Shown here piece by piece: positions 16,683 to 25,028 of a stretch of DNA of 64,000 nucleotides. The notes beneath the pieces were generated by a model that ran no database searches, was not told where the DNA came from, and worked only from the letters and a program-made list of their open reading frames with translations. The position numbers and the translations under genes were made by a program. The stretch is from Halomarina ordinaria (lineage in GTDB: Archaea > Halobacteriota > Halobacteria > Halobacteriales > Haloarculaceae): positions 2,108,001 through 2,172,000 of the forward strand of contig NZ_JARRAH010000001.1 in NCBI RefSeq assembly GCF_030553305.1. Direction: 5' to 3'. Numbering within the stretch: the first letter of the stretch is position 1; every line of letters starts with the position of its first letter.

Positions 16683-17378
16683 ATGACGCCAACCGAAATC
16701 ACACCAGCGTCACCGCGGACCGCACTCGCCCCCGACACCCGCCGACTCGACCCGAGAGCCGCGCGGGCGTGGACCGAGCGGATGGCCGTCAGCGTCCGTG
16801 GTGGCGGCGTCTACGACGTGTACAGCCAGAGCGGGCACACCTACACCGTCGACCTCGTCGACGGCGTCTGCTCGTGTCCCGACAACCAGTACCGCGAGGA
16901 GCGCTGCAAACACATCCGCCGAGTTGCACTCGAAATAACGGGGGGTCGCGTCCCTGCCCCGGGCTACCGCGCCGTCACCTGTCGCGGCTGTGGCCGGGAG
17001 GCGTTCGTCCGCGAGGAACGGCCCGCGCTCTGCGACGACTGCTACCTCCCGCCCGGCACGACCGTCCGCGACCGCGAGACCGACGCGCTCGTCGTCGTCG
17101 TCGAACCCTCGGACGTGCCGGCCGACGAGTCGCCCGTTCCGCTCCGACAGACCACCCTCGACGAGGTGGCGCGGGACCTGCCGACCGTCGAGACGACCGT
17201 CGCGGACTACCCCGGCAACGAGCGCTACCCGGCCGACGACCCCGTCGTCCGCGTCGTCTACCCGTTCTCGGGACCCGCCGACGGCGAGTTCGAGGACCTC
17301 CAGCGCTACTCGTTCCCGCTGTCGCGCCTCGAACGGGTCGCCCCGCGCGAGCGCGCCCCGCCGGCGCTCACGGTCTGA
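16683..17378 (+). CDS. SWIM zinc-finger protein with second zinc ribbon
   Basis: The 231-residue protein carries a SWIM motif, CSCPDNQYREERCKHIRR (CxC...CxH, about residues 62-79), preceded by YDVYSQSGHTYTVDLVDG. A four-Cys ribbon, CRGCGREAFVREERPALCDDC, follows. SWIM domains bind DNA or protein partners and occur in recombination-associated factors. The position between priL and hjc would fit a role in DNA transactions, but that is inference. The C-terminal 100 residues are acidic and unassigned. Confidence 0.82.
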   Translation: MTPTEITPASPRTALAPDTRRLDPRAARAWTERMAVSVRGGGVYDVYSQSGHTYTVDLVDGVCSCPDNQYREERCKHIRRVALEITGGRVPAPGYRAVTCRGCGREAFVREERPALCDDCYLPPGTTVRDRETDALVVVVEPSDVPADESPVPLRQTTLDEVARDLPTVETTVADYPGNERYPADDPVVRVVYPFSGPADGEFEDLQRYSFPLSRLERVAPRERAPPALTV

Positions 17379-17404
17379 GCGCCCGGCAGCTTCGACTTAC
17401 TTCG

Positions 17405-17830
17405 CTACTCCTCGCCGTCCACGAGTCGGGTCTGCGCCGGTCCGCCCGTGAGTTCCTCGACGTCCGTCCCCTCGGAGAGCGCCGTCTCCTTCTTCACGCG
17501 GTAGTTGCCGCCGTCGGTCACGTGGAGGTCCGCGGGGTGGAAGAAGTACCAGTCCTCGCGGTCGAAGCGGACGGCGATGCGGGGTTTCGCGCCGAAGTTC
17601 CGCGCGAAGTAGACCAGCGCCTCGACTTCCTCGCCGGTGAGGTAGATGGGCCGCCCCGCCGACGCCTTCGCCTCGATGGCGTAGAACACGTCGCCGTTGC
17701 CGGCGAGGACGTCGGGCAGTTCGCGGGTCGTCGCGCTCCCGCTGGCGGGCGCGCGCATGACGGCGAAGCCCCGGTCGTCGAGGAGGTTGACGAGTTCGCG
17801 CTCGCGCCGGTTCCCCTTCGAGTTCGACAT
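17405..17830 (-). CDS. hjc: Archaeal Holliday junction resolvase Hjc
   Basis: Hjc is a homodimeric endonuclease that cuts four-way DNA junctions. The 141-residue protein follows the nuclease motif order of the family: [20 protein letters not shown] with the catalytic Glu, [16 protein letters not shown] with the active-site Ser and Asp, and IEAKAS with the Glu-X-Lys pair. The C-terminal 40 residues are an acidic extension. The ATG at 17830 has a TATA-like CTGATTTATCC about 26 nt upstream. It converges on the SWIM gene. Confidence 0.93.
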   Translation of the reverse strand: MSNSKGNRRERELVNLLDDRGFAVMRAPASGSATTRELPDVLAGNGDVFYAIEAKASAGRPIYLTGEEVEALVYFARNFGAKPRIAVRFDREDWYFFHPADLHVTDGGNYRVKKETALSEGTDVEELTGGPAQTRLVDGEE

Positions 17831-17989
17831 TTGCTCTCATTCGCCCCGCACCGCGGATAAATCAGTCGACTCAGGGCGAGCACGCGGCCGCTCGCCCGCG
17901 ATTTCGGCGACCGGGTCGGTGGTATCGCCCCTGCACCCGGTGGGGCCGCCGCCGGTCGAGTCGACCCGGGTCGGCGCGCCTCGGGTACC

Positions 17990-19351
17990 TTACGTCCCGT
18001 GGCGCCAGTCGTCCATGTACTCCGTCTGCTCGTCGCTGAGGTCGTCGATGTCGATGCCCTCGGCGTCGAGTTTCACGGTGGCCACCTCGCGGTCGAGGGC
18101 GTCGGGAACCGCGTGGAGGCCGGGACCGTAGGTGTCCTCGCCGACCGCCTCGAGGCGGTCGGCACGCCCGAGGCGTTCGCGGAGCGTCTCCGCGAGGCGG
18201 TCGCGCAGACCGCCGCTGTGGGCGGCCACGAGTTCGCGCACGCAGACCGCCTGCACGCCGAAGCTCTGGTCCATCACCTCGACGGGGTGGCCGAGGCCGA
18301 GCGGCCCGGCGAGGTTGACGAGACGGCCCTCCGCGAGCACGTTGAGACGGCGGCCGTCGTCCAGTTCGTACTCCATCACGCCGTCGCGGACCTCCCGGAC
18401 GTCCGCGGCGAGGTCCGAGAGGTCGTCGAGGTTCACCTCGACGTCGAAGTGGCCGGCGTTGGCCAGCAGGACGCCGTCCTGCATCCGCTCGAAGTGCTCG
18501 CGCGACACCACGTCGCGGTTGCCCGTGACGGTGATGAACACGTCGCCCTTCTCGGCGGCCTCGACCATCGGCAGGACCTCGTAGCCCTCCATGTGCGCCT
18601 CCAGCGCGCGCCGGGGGTCGACCTCCGTGACGACGACGTGGGCGTTCTGCCCCGCGGCCTTCTTCGCGACGCCGCGTCCGCAGTCGCCGAAGCCGGCGAC
18701 GACGACCGTCTTGCCCGCGTACGAGAGGTTGGTCGTCATGGCGATGTTCGCCAGCGCGGACTCGCCGGTGCCGTGGACGTTGTCGAACAGTCGCTTCATC
18801 GGCGTGTCGTTGACGGCGAACACCGGGTAGTCGAGCGCGCCGTCGCGGTCCATCGCACGCAGGCGGTGGACGCCCGTGGTCGTCTCCTCACAGCCGCCGA
18901 TGATGCCGTCGACGAGGTCGGGGTGTTCCTCGTGGATACGGAAGACGAGGTCGCCGCCGTCGTCGACGGTGATGGTCGGGTCGAGGTCGATGGTCGCCTC
19001 GATGGCCTCGTAGTACGCCTCGTCGTCGACACCGCGCTTGGCGTAGGAGGTGATGTTCTCGTTGGCGTCGAGGGCGGCGCTCACGTCGTCGTGCGTCGAG
19101 AGCGGGTTGCAGCCGGTGATGGCGACGTCGGCGCCGCCGGCGGCGAGCGTCTCCGTCAGCGCGGCCGTCTTCGCCTCGACGTGCATCGCCATGGCGATGC
19201 GCTGGCCCTCGAAGGGGCGCAGGTCCTCGAACTCCTCGCGGAGCGCCGCGAGGATGGGCATGTGCTGTCTCGCCCAATCGATCTTCCGTCGGCCCTCCTC
19301 GCGAGCGCCCTCGACGTCGTCGAGTTGCTCGCTGATGCACGGATAGGACAT
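17990..19351 (-). CDS. ahcY: Adenosylhomocysteinase (S-adenosyl- or S-inosyl-homocysteine hydrolase)
   Basis: The enzyme splits S-adenosylhomocysteine to homocysteine and adenosine, using tightly bound NAD. The 453-residue protein contains the substrate motif HVEAKTAALTETL, GCNPLSTHDDV, the hinge and NAD fold VVVAGFGDCGRGVAKKA, and HPVEVMDQSFGVQ near the C-terminus. Archaeal members lack the extra insert of eukaryotic enzymes. In methanogens the homologue prefers S-inosylhomocysteine, so the true substrate is open. An adenosine-type deaminase gene lies 0.9 kb upstream on the same strand. Confidence 0.93.
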   Translation of the reverse strand: MSYPCISEQLDDVEGAREEGRRKIDWARQHMPILAALREEFEDLRPFEGQRIAMAMHVEAKTAALTETLAAGGADVAITGCNPLSTHDDVSAALDANENITSYAKRGVDDEAYYEAIEATIDLDPTITVDDGGDLVFRIHEEHPDLVDGIIGGCEETTTGVHRLRAMDRDGALDYPVFAVNDTPMKRLFDNVHGTGESALANIAMTTNLSYAGKTVVVAGFGDCGRGVAKKAAGQNAHVVVTEVDPRRALEAHMEGYEVLPMVEAAEKGDVFITVTGNRDVVSREHFERMQDGVLLANAGHFDVEVNLDDLSDLAADVREVRDGVMEYELDDGRRLNVLAEGRLVNLAGPLGLGHPVEVMDQSFGVQAVCVRELVAAHSGGLRDRLAETLRERLGRADRLEAVGEDTYGPGLHAVPDALDREVATVKLDAEGIDIDDLSDEQTEYMDDWRHGT

Positions 19352-19437
19352 GCTCGATACGTCGAATACGGCGGGGAAAACCCTACCGGGTCGTCCTCGG
19401 AAAAGTCGTGGTTGGTCGGCCGCTTCGACTCCGAGTG

Positions 19438-20166
19438 TCAGCGACCGGGCGGCCCCTGACCGTTCCCGGGGCGGTCGGCGGGCGGACCGCGGCGGTCGGC
19501 GTCCTCCCCTCGTTCGTCGCCTTCACGGTCCTCCCCACCACGCCGGTCGTCGGCGTGGGGCGGGCCGGCGTGGTCGGGCCGGTTGTCGTGGCTCGGGTTG
19601 TTCGCCGTGACGAACTCCGAGACGATGGCGCCGAACGAGCGGTCCTCGTCGCCGCCGTCCCCGTAGCGTTCCTGCAGGTGGTGGACGAACTGCGCGACGC
19701 GCTGACCGAAGGCGTTCGACTCGGGTTCTTCCGTCGCTCGCAGCGTGACGCGCTCCGTCGCCGTGGCGTCGCCCGCCGTCGCCGTCACCGTCACGACGAC
19801 GTCCGTCTCCGGGGTCGGCAGGTCGACCGACCCGTTCGCGTCGGTCCGGTACTCGCCCGTGCCCGCGTAAGCCTCCGCGTCCGCGTCGACGCTCTCGTTT
19901 CCGTCCGTCTCGTTTCCGTCCGTCTCGTTTCCGTCCGTCTCGTTTCCGTCCGTCTCGTTCGCGGTCGCGTTCCCGTCGAGCGCGACGACGATCGTCGCGT
20001 TCTCGACCGCGCTCCCGTTCTCCGTCACGGTCACCGTGACCGCCTCGTCCTGCGAGACGGTCACGTCGATTTCCTCCGACTCCGCCGCCGCGACGCCCGG
20101 TGCGACCACCGAGAGCACGAGCAGCAGCGTCACCGTGAGCACGAACCGCGTCTTGTCTTCTGACAT
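19438..20166 (-). CDS. Secreted acidic protein with Asn-Glu-Thr-Asp-Gly repeats
   Basis: The 242-residue precursor has a Sec signal peptide (TRFVLTVTLLLVLSVVAPGVAAAES). An Ig-like or adhesin-like segment with TVTENGSAVENATIVVAL follows, then four tandem NETDG units (DNA 19893-19952). Each unit holds an Asn-X-Thr N-glycosylation site. A middle beta-rich part ends at VTLRATEEPE. After QFVHHLQERYGDGG comes a polar tail rich in His, Asp, Arg and Gly. No lipobox or sortase-like anchor is visible. The function is unknown; a cell-surface role is inferred. Confidence 0.75.
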   Translation of the reverse strand: MSEDKTRFVLTVTLLLVLSVVAPGVAAAESEEIDVTVSQDEAVTVTVTENGSAVENATIVVALDGNATANETDGNETDGNETDGNETDGNESVDADAEAYAGTGEYRTDANGSVDLPTPETDVVVTVTATAGDATATERVTLRATEEPESNAFGQRVAQFVHHLQERYGDGGDEDRSFGAIVSEFVTANNPSHDNRPDHAGPPHADDRRGGEDREGDERGEDADRRGPPADRPGNGQGPPGR

Positions 20167-20280
20167 ACGAGAGATTCGATGACAGTCACGGAGATAAATA
20201 GGTGGTGTCGTTCGTTGCGTTCACGAGCCGACGGGACGCTCCGAGCGTCGTTTATATCGTTTACGAACGCCTCTCGACGT

Positions 20281-21573
20281 TCAATTCGCGCGGGTGACGA
20301 GGTCGCGTGCGCGGTCGGCGGCCTCGGCGCGGACCGCGTCGGCGTCGAGCGTCAGGACCTCCCGGTCGCGCATCAGGACGCGCCCGTCGCAGACCGTGTG
20401 GCGGACGTCGCTCGCGGCGGCGGCGTAGGCGAGGTGGCTGACGGGGTCGTGGACCGGCGTGAGGTGGGCCGCGTCGAGGTCGACGACGATGCAGTCGGCC
20501 GCCTCGCCGGGCGCGATGCGTCCACCCGGGAGGGAGAGGGCGTCGGCGCTCCCGGCGGTCGCCATCCGGACGGCGTCCGGCGCGGCGACGGCGCTCGCGT
20601 CGTCCGCGGCGAGTTTGCCGAGCATGGCCGCGTCGCGCAGTTCGCCGAGGAGGCTGAGGTCGTTGTTCGAGGCCGCCCCGTCGGTCCCGAGGCCGACGCC
20701 GACGCCGGCGTCGAGCAGGCGCTGGACCGGCGCCATCCCGCTCGCGAGTTTCATGTTCGACGCCGGGCAGTGGACCACGCTCGCGCCGGTCTCCGCCAGC
20801 AGTTCGACTTCGGTCTCGTCGACGTGGACGCCGTGGGCGAGGAAGTCCTCGGGTTCGAGGAGGCCGACCTCGCGGGCGTACTCCAGGGGACGCACGCCGT
20901 GTTCCTCGACGAGTGGGTCGACCTCGCCGCGCGTCTCGTTGGCGTGGATGTGGACCGGGACGTCGAGGTCGCGAGCGCGCGCGACGCCCTCGCGCAGGTA
21001 CTCCTCGCCGACGGTGGTGAGGCTGTGGGGCATGAACGCCGTCTCGATGCGGTCGCTGGTCTCGCGGACCGTCTCGGCGACGTCGAGACTCTCCTCGACG
21101 TCGGCCCAGGCCGCCGCCTCGTCCTTCCCGACGGTGACGACGCCGTGCCCGAGGCGCGCGCGCAGGCCCGCCGTCTCGACCACCTCGGCCACCCGGGGGA
21201 CGTGGAAGTACATGTCGGCGAAGCCAGTCGTCCCCGAGCGAATCATCTCGAGGGCGGCGAGTCGGGTGCCGGCGGCGATGTCGTCGAGCGTCAGTTCGGC
21301 CTCGGCTGGCCAGACGTCCTCGCGGAGCCACGACTCGAGGGGCTTGTCGTCGGCGTACCCCCGCAGGAGCGTCATCGCGGCGTGGGTGTGGGCGTTGACG
21401 AGGCCGGGGACGACGAGGCCGCCGCTCGCGTCCAACCGCTCGTCGGCGTCCCGGCCGGCGTCGGGGCCGACGTCGAGTACCTCGCCCCCCTCCCGGTCGA
21501 CGAGGACGTCCGCCTCCTCGACGGACAGGTCGGGTCGGAGGACGCGGCCGTCGGTGATTCCGAGGGTCGTCAT
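20281..21573 (-). CDS. Amidohydrolase: MTA/SAH or 5'-deoxyadenosine deaminase
   Basis: This 430-residue metal-dependent amidohydrolase converts adenine nucleosides such as methylthioadenosine, S-adenosylhomocysteine or 5'-deoxyadenosine to the inosine form. Metal ligands are visible: NAHTHAAMTLLRG, VHIHANET, LAHGVHVDETE and LGTDGAASNNDLSLL. The C-terminal strand domain (ADCIVVDLDAAHLTPV) completes the two-domain fold. The ATG at 21573 is chosen because ITDGRVL and VVPGLVN sit where the family expects. Substrate choice within the group cannot be made from sequence. It lies upstream of ahcY on the same strand. Confidence 0.85.
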   Translation of the reverse strand: MTTLGITDGRVLRPDLSVEEADVLVDREGGEVLDVGPDAGRDADERLDASGGLVVPGLVNAHTHAAMTLLRGYADDKPLESWLREDVWPAEAELTLDDIAAGTRLAALEMIRSGTTGFADMYFHVPRVAEVVETAGLRARLGHGVVTVGKDEAAAWADVEESLDVAETVRETSDRIETAFMPHSLTTVGEEYLREGVARARDLDVPVHIHANETRGEVDPLVEEHGVRPLEYAREVGLLEPEDFLAHGVHVDETEVELLAETGASVVHCPASNMKLASGMAPVQRLLDAGVGVGLGTDGAASNNDLSLLGELRDAAMLGKLAADDASAVAAPDAVRMATAGSADALSLPGGRIAPGEAADCIVVDLDAAHLTPVHDPVSHLAYAAAASDVRHTVCDGRVLMRDREVLTLDADAVRAEAADRARDLVTRAN

Positions 21574-21666
21574 ACCTCGACTATCCGGGGGCGGGGCGTC
21601 AATCCACCGAAGCGACCTGGATGGGCAGGCAGGACGCTTTCCCCGGCCACTGACGTCCGTCGGGGT

Positions 21667-21828
21667 ATGGCCTACCAGTTCGACTGCGCCGTCGACGGCT
21701 GTTCGTTCACCGCGCAGGGAGCCACGGAGAGCGAGGTGCTGAACAGCATCGAGGACCACACGCAGCGCGAGCACCCCGAGACGGACCTCGACGCCCAGCG
21801 CGTCCGAAACGGTATCCGGACGGTCTGA
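21667..21828 (+). CDS. DUF1059 small zinc-site protein
   Basis: The 53-residue protein [20 protein letters not shown] has a CxxxxC pair. It continues with [19 protein letters not shown], giving two histidines in the same arrangement as DUF1059 proteins. This suggests a C2H2-like metal site. The function is not known. The start ATG directly follows a short GC-rich leader; the gene is too short for most predictors. Confidence 0.8.
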   Translation: MAYQFDCAVDGCSFTAQGATESEVLNSIEDHTQREHPETDLDAQRVRNGIRTV

Positions 21829-21877
21829 GCGTCGAGCGAGGGAAAGACAGTTCCCCGGCGCCCGCGAGACGGAGGGT

Positions 21878-22723
21878 ATGCGAATCGCCGTGCCCAACAA
21901 GGGCCGCCTGCACGACCCGACCATCGACCTCCTCGAACGCGCCGGCCTCCACCTCGTCGACGGCGCGGACCGGAAACTGTACGCCGAGACGGTCGACCCC
22001 GACGTCACCGTCCTCTTCGCGCGCGCCGCCGACATCCCGGAGTACGTCGCCGACGGTGCCGCAGCCGTCGGCGTCACGGGTCTCGACATGCAGCGCGAGT
22101 CCGGCACGGACCTCGTCGACCTGCTGGACCTCGGGTTCGGCCAGTGCCGCCTCGTCCTCGCCGCCCCCGAGGACGACGCCGTCGAGTCGGTCGCCGACCT
22201 CGACGGGGGCACCGTCGCCACCGAGTTCCCCCGCATCACCCGCGAGTTCTTCGCCGAGCGCGGCGTCGAGGTGTCGGTCGCGGAGGTCTCCGGGGCGACG
22301 GAGCTCACCCCCCACGTCGACATCGCCGACGCCATCGTCGACATCACGAGCACGGGGACGACCCTCCGGATGAACCGACTCGGTGTCGTCAGCGAGGTGA
22401 TGGCCAGTTCCGTCCGCCTGTTCGCCCACCCCGACGCCGTCGAGAGCGAGAAGGTCCGGCAGGTCCGCACCGCCCTCGAGTCGGTGCTCGCCGCCGCCGG
22501 CAAGCGCTACCTGATGATGAACGTCCCCCGCGACCGCCTCGACAACGTGAAGGCGGTCATCCCCGGTCTCGGCGGGCCGACGGTGATGGACATCGCCGGC
22601 GACGACATGCTCGCGGTCCACGTCGTCGTCGACGAGCGCGACGTCTTCGAGACCATCTCGAAGCTCCGCGAGCAGGGCGCGAGCGGCATCCTCGTGACCG
22701 AAATCGAACGTCTCGTGGAGTGA
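21878..22723 (+). CDS. hisG: ATP phosphoribosyltransferase, long form
   Basis: This is the first and regulated step of histidine synthesis, condensing ATP with PRPP. The 281-residue protein has the catalytic periplasmic-binding fold: [14 protein letters not shown], then VTGLDM, then [10 protein letters not shown], and the PRPP loop [16 protein letters not shown]. It also has a C-terminal ACT-like regulatory domain (about residues 205-281: [25 protein letters not shown]) that binds histidine. That domain makes it the HisZ-independent form. hisH lies 34 kb away on the other strand. Confidence 0.95.
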   Translation: MRIAVPNKGRLHDPTIDLLERAGLHLVDGADRKLYAETVDPDVTVLFARAADIPEYVADGAAAVGVTGLDMQRESGTDLVDLLDLGFGQCRLVLAAPEDDAVESVADLDGGTVATEFPRITREFFAERGVEVSVAEVSGATELTPHVDIADAIVDITSTGTTLRMNRLGVVSEVMASSVRLFAHPDAVESEKVRQVRTALESVLAAAGKRYLMMNVPRDRLDNVKAVIPGLGGPTVMDIAGDDMLAVHVVVDERDVFETISKLREQGASGILVTEIERLVE

Positions 22724-22726
22724 CGG

Positions 22727-23122
22727 TCACCCGGGTGCGCTCGACAGGATGAACAGCAGGTTCGTGACGGTGAGGCTCAGGATGACCGTCACGGCGTAGT
22801 GGACGACGGTGATGAGCGTCCCGAGTTTCGCCCGGACGCGGTAGACGAGGCGGATGGCGAGGAAGTCGCCGACCAGTCCGACGAGTATCATCGCCCACGT
22901 GGGGTACTGCTGGAGCAGGAGCGTCACTCCCGCGGGGACGGGACCGACCAGCAGCGCCCGCGAGTACGGGACGTCGCCGAGGACGTACCGGGCGGCGATG
23001 TGGGCGGTGAGCGCGAACAGGAGGGTGAGGACGACGAACGTCCCCAGCACCGCGAGCGGGCCGCCCGCGGTCGGCACTACGTCCTGGAGTACCGGCGCGC
23101 CGACCGCACCAGAAAGTGTCAT
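22727..23122 (-). CDS. Four-helix membrane protein, unknown function
   Basis: The 131-residue product has four hydrophobic segments. The first begins at LAVLGTFVVLTLLFAL and the last ends in NLLFILSSAPG. The central motif QYPTWAMILVGLVGDFLAIRLVYRVR looks conserved in haloarchaeal relatives that I recall, with no function assigned. It lies six bases downstream of tbp on the same strand and may be co-transcribed with it. It converges on hisG. Confidence 0.7.
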   Translation of the reverse strand: MTLSGAVGAPVLQDVVPTAGGPLAVLGTFVVLTLLFALTAHIAARYVLGDVPYSRALLVGPVPAGVTLLLQQYPTWAMILVGLVGDFLAIRLVYRVRAKLGTLITVVHYAVTVILSLTVTNLLFILSSAPG

Positions 23123-23128
23123 GCTCGC

Positions 23129-23689
23129 TTACTCGAGCAGGCCGAGGTCCTCGAGACGCGAGACGATCTTGTCGACGGCATGTTCGGCGTCGACGGGCTG
23201 TTTCCCCCCCGTGATGACCAGCTTCCCGGAACCGAACAGCAGCGCGACCACGTCGGGGTCGTCGAGGCGGTAGACGAGGCCGGGGAACTGCTCCGGCTCG
23301 TACTCGATGTTCTCCAGACCGAGCCCGATGGCGATGGCGTTGAGGTTGAGCGTGCGCCCGAGGTCGGCGCTCGTGACGATGTTCTGGACGACGATTTCGG
23401 GGTCCTCGTCGACCTGAATCTCGAGGTCGCGGAGCTTGTCGAAGACGATGCGGAGGCTCTCGTGGACGTCGTCGGTGCTCTTCGCCCCCGTACAGACGAT
23501 TTTCCCCGACCGGAAGATGAGCGCGGCGGACTTCGGCTCCTGGGTCCGGTAGACGAGGCCGGGGAACTGCTCGGGGTCGTAATCGGCCCCTTCGAGGTCC
23601 ATCGCGACGCTCTGAAGGTCCAGCTCCTGGCCGATGCCGGTCGAGGCCACCACGTTCTCGATGTTGATGGTTTCCTTGGGGTCGGTCAT
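23129..23689 (-). CDS. tbp: TATA-box-binding protein
   Basis: TBP nucleates transcription initiation with TFB. The 186-residue protein is the expected two-fold saddle. Repeat 1 has INIENVVASTGIGQELDL, FPGLVYRTQEPKSAALIFRSGKIVCTGAKS; repeat 2 has VQNIVTSADLGRTLNLNAI, FPGLVYRLDDPDVVALLFGSGKLVITGGK. Both stirrup phenylalanine positions are readable. Haloarchaea often have several TBPs; this one has the composition of the housekeeping copy. An inverted repeat lies between its likely TATA element and the ATG. Confidence 0.96.
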   Translation of the reverse strand: MTDPKETINIENVVASTGIGQELDLQSVAMDLEGADYDPEQFPGLVYRTQEPKSAALIFRSGKIVCTGAKSTDDVHESLRIVFDKLRDLEIQVDEDPEIVVQNIVTSADLGRTLNLNAIAIGLGLENIEYEPEQFPGLVYRLDDPDVVALLFGSGKLVITGGKQPVDAEHAVDKIVSRLEDLGLLE

Positions 23690-23810
23690 GTGTTTCGACT
23701 TAAAACACGTATTTAACCTTTATAAATATGAGGGGGATGTCCTGACAGGTCGAGGATGGAACCTTCGGGCATCCGGTACGCTCAAGCGACCGCGTCGGCG
23801 ACTCCCCTCC
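23690..23810. promoter_or_regulatory. Divergent promoter region of tbp and the tRNA methyltransferase gene
   Basis: This is the most AT-rich stretch nearby (23700-23730). ATTTAA at 23711-23716 is about 25 nt upstream of the tbp ATG. TTTATAAATA at 23719-23728 is a second strong TATA form. The arms GTGTTT (23690-23695) and AAACAC (23703-23708) form an inverted repeat just before the tbp start. For the plus-strand gene, CGCTCAAGCG near 23785 sits 26 nt before the GTG at 23811. Confidence 0.5.
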
Positions 23811-24782
23811 GTGTACCTGCTCGAACTCGTCGGCGAGGACGACGCCTTCGCGCGCGCCGAGGCCGCGAGCGCCTGCTCCGACGTCCGGTCGCTCGCGCCC
23901 GCCCTCGCCACCGCCCGGGGCTGTGCCGACCGGGTCGCGTCGCTCGCGTACACCCGCCGGGTCTGTGACCTCGTCGGGACGACCGACGCGAGCGTCGAGA
24001 GCGCCCGCGCCCTGCTCGACGCCGCCGGCATCGACAGGGAGGGGACGGTCGCCGTCCGCGCGAGCGCGCTCCGGGGGTGCGAGGTGGACACCCGGCGCGC
24101 CGAGCGCGAACTCGGGAGCGTCCTCGTCGCCCGCGGGTTCGCCGTCGACCTCGACGCCCCCGACCACGAACTCCGGGCGTACTTCGCGGGCGACACCTGC
24201 GCGCTGGGGTGGCTCGCGGTCGAGACGCCCCGCGACTTCAGCGCCCGGCGCCCCACCGACCGCCCCTTCTTCCAGCCGGGGAGCATGGACCCGATGTTCG
24301 CCCGGGCGCTGGTCAACCTCGCCGGCGCTCGCCCCGGGACTCGCCTCCTCGACCCGATGTGCGGCACCGGCGGCGTCCTCGTCGAGGCGGGACTCGTCGG
24401 CGCCGACGTCCTCGGCCTCGACGCTCAGGCGAAGATGACCCGCGGTGCCCGCGAGAACCTGGCGCACTACCTCGGCGCCGACCGCGCCCGGACCCTTCAG
24501 GGGGACGCCACGCACCTCCCCCTCCGCGACGACAGCGTCGACGCCGTCGTCTTCGACGCCCCCTACGGTCGGCAGTCGAAGGTCGTCGGCGGCCTCGACG
24601 AACTGGTCGGCGAGGCCCTCGCCGAGGCGCGCCGGGTCGCCCCGCGATGCGTCCTCGTCGCCGACCGCTCCTGGTGCGAGGCGGCCGAGACCGCCGGCTG
24701 GGCCGTCGAGGCGCGCTTCAGCCGTCGGGTCCACCGCTCGCTCGACCGCCACGTGCTCGTCCTCTCTCGCGACGCTCCCTGA
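23811..24782 (+). CDS. tRNA guanosine N2-methyltransferase, Trm-G10/Trm11 type
   Basis: The protein has an N-terminal THUMP-like RNA-binding half (VYLLELVGEDDAFARAEA, residues 1 to about 150). A Rossmann methyltransferase follows, with LLDPMCGTGGVLVEAGL (AdoMet motif I, about residue 180) and the catalytic loop DAPYGRQSKV. The usual loop is Asp-Pro-Pro-Tyr; here it is Asp-Ala-Pro-Tyr, which still fits N2-guanine methyltransferases. The likely target is G10 of tRNA. The GTG at 23811 gives a family-like N-terminus, and a CTCAAGCG promoter element lies 26 nt before it. Confidence 0.87.
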   Translation: MYLLELVGEDDAFARAEAASACSDVRSLAPALATARGCADRVASLAYTRRVCDLVGTTDASVESARALLDAAGIDREGTVAVRASALRGCEVDTRRAERELGSVLVARGFAVDLDAPDHELRAYFAGDTCALGWLAVETPRDFSARRPTDRPFFQPGSMDPMFARALVNLAGARPGTRLLDPMCGTGGVLVEAGLVGADVLGLDAQAKMTRGARENLAHYLGADRARTLQGDATHLPLRDDSVDAVVFDAPYGRQSKVVGGLDELVGEALAEARRVAPRCVLVADRSWCEAAETAGWAVEARFSRRVHRSLDRHVLVLSRDAP

Positions 24783-24862
24783 CTGTCGTCGCCGGCCGTG
24801 ACTGTCGGCCACGCGGTGGGGTACAGCAAGTGTTAACACACCTCGAACGTCTACCCCGTTGC

Positions 24863-24991
24863 ATGAGCAGTGACCAGCCCTACTACGAGTGTCAGGGGTG
24901 CCTGAAGCGCTACCGGACCGACGACCACGGCCGGCGCTGTCCGGGCTGTGGCGGCTACCTGCGGAACCTCGCGGTCCCGCGAAACGAGTAA
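24863..24991 (+). CDS. Small rubrerythrin-like zinc-ribbon protein
   Basis: This 42-residue protein contains YYECQGCLKRYRTDDHGRRC and PGCGG, a two-knuckle four-Cys zinc ribbon like the rubredoxin-type domain of rubrerythrin. Such stand-alone ribbons are abundant in haloarchaea and mostly uncharacterised. The palindrome GTGTTAACAC (24830-24839) is centred 28 nt before the ATG and can act as the TATA element of a leaderless message. Confidence 0.75.
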   Translation: MSSDQPYYECQGCLKRYRTDDHGRRCPGCGGYLRNLAVPRNE

Positions 24992-25028
24992 CGACGCGTT
25001 CGACTTCCCCGCTCCTCCGCGCTCCCTC

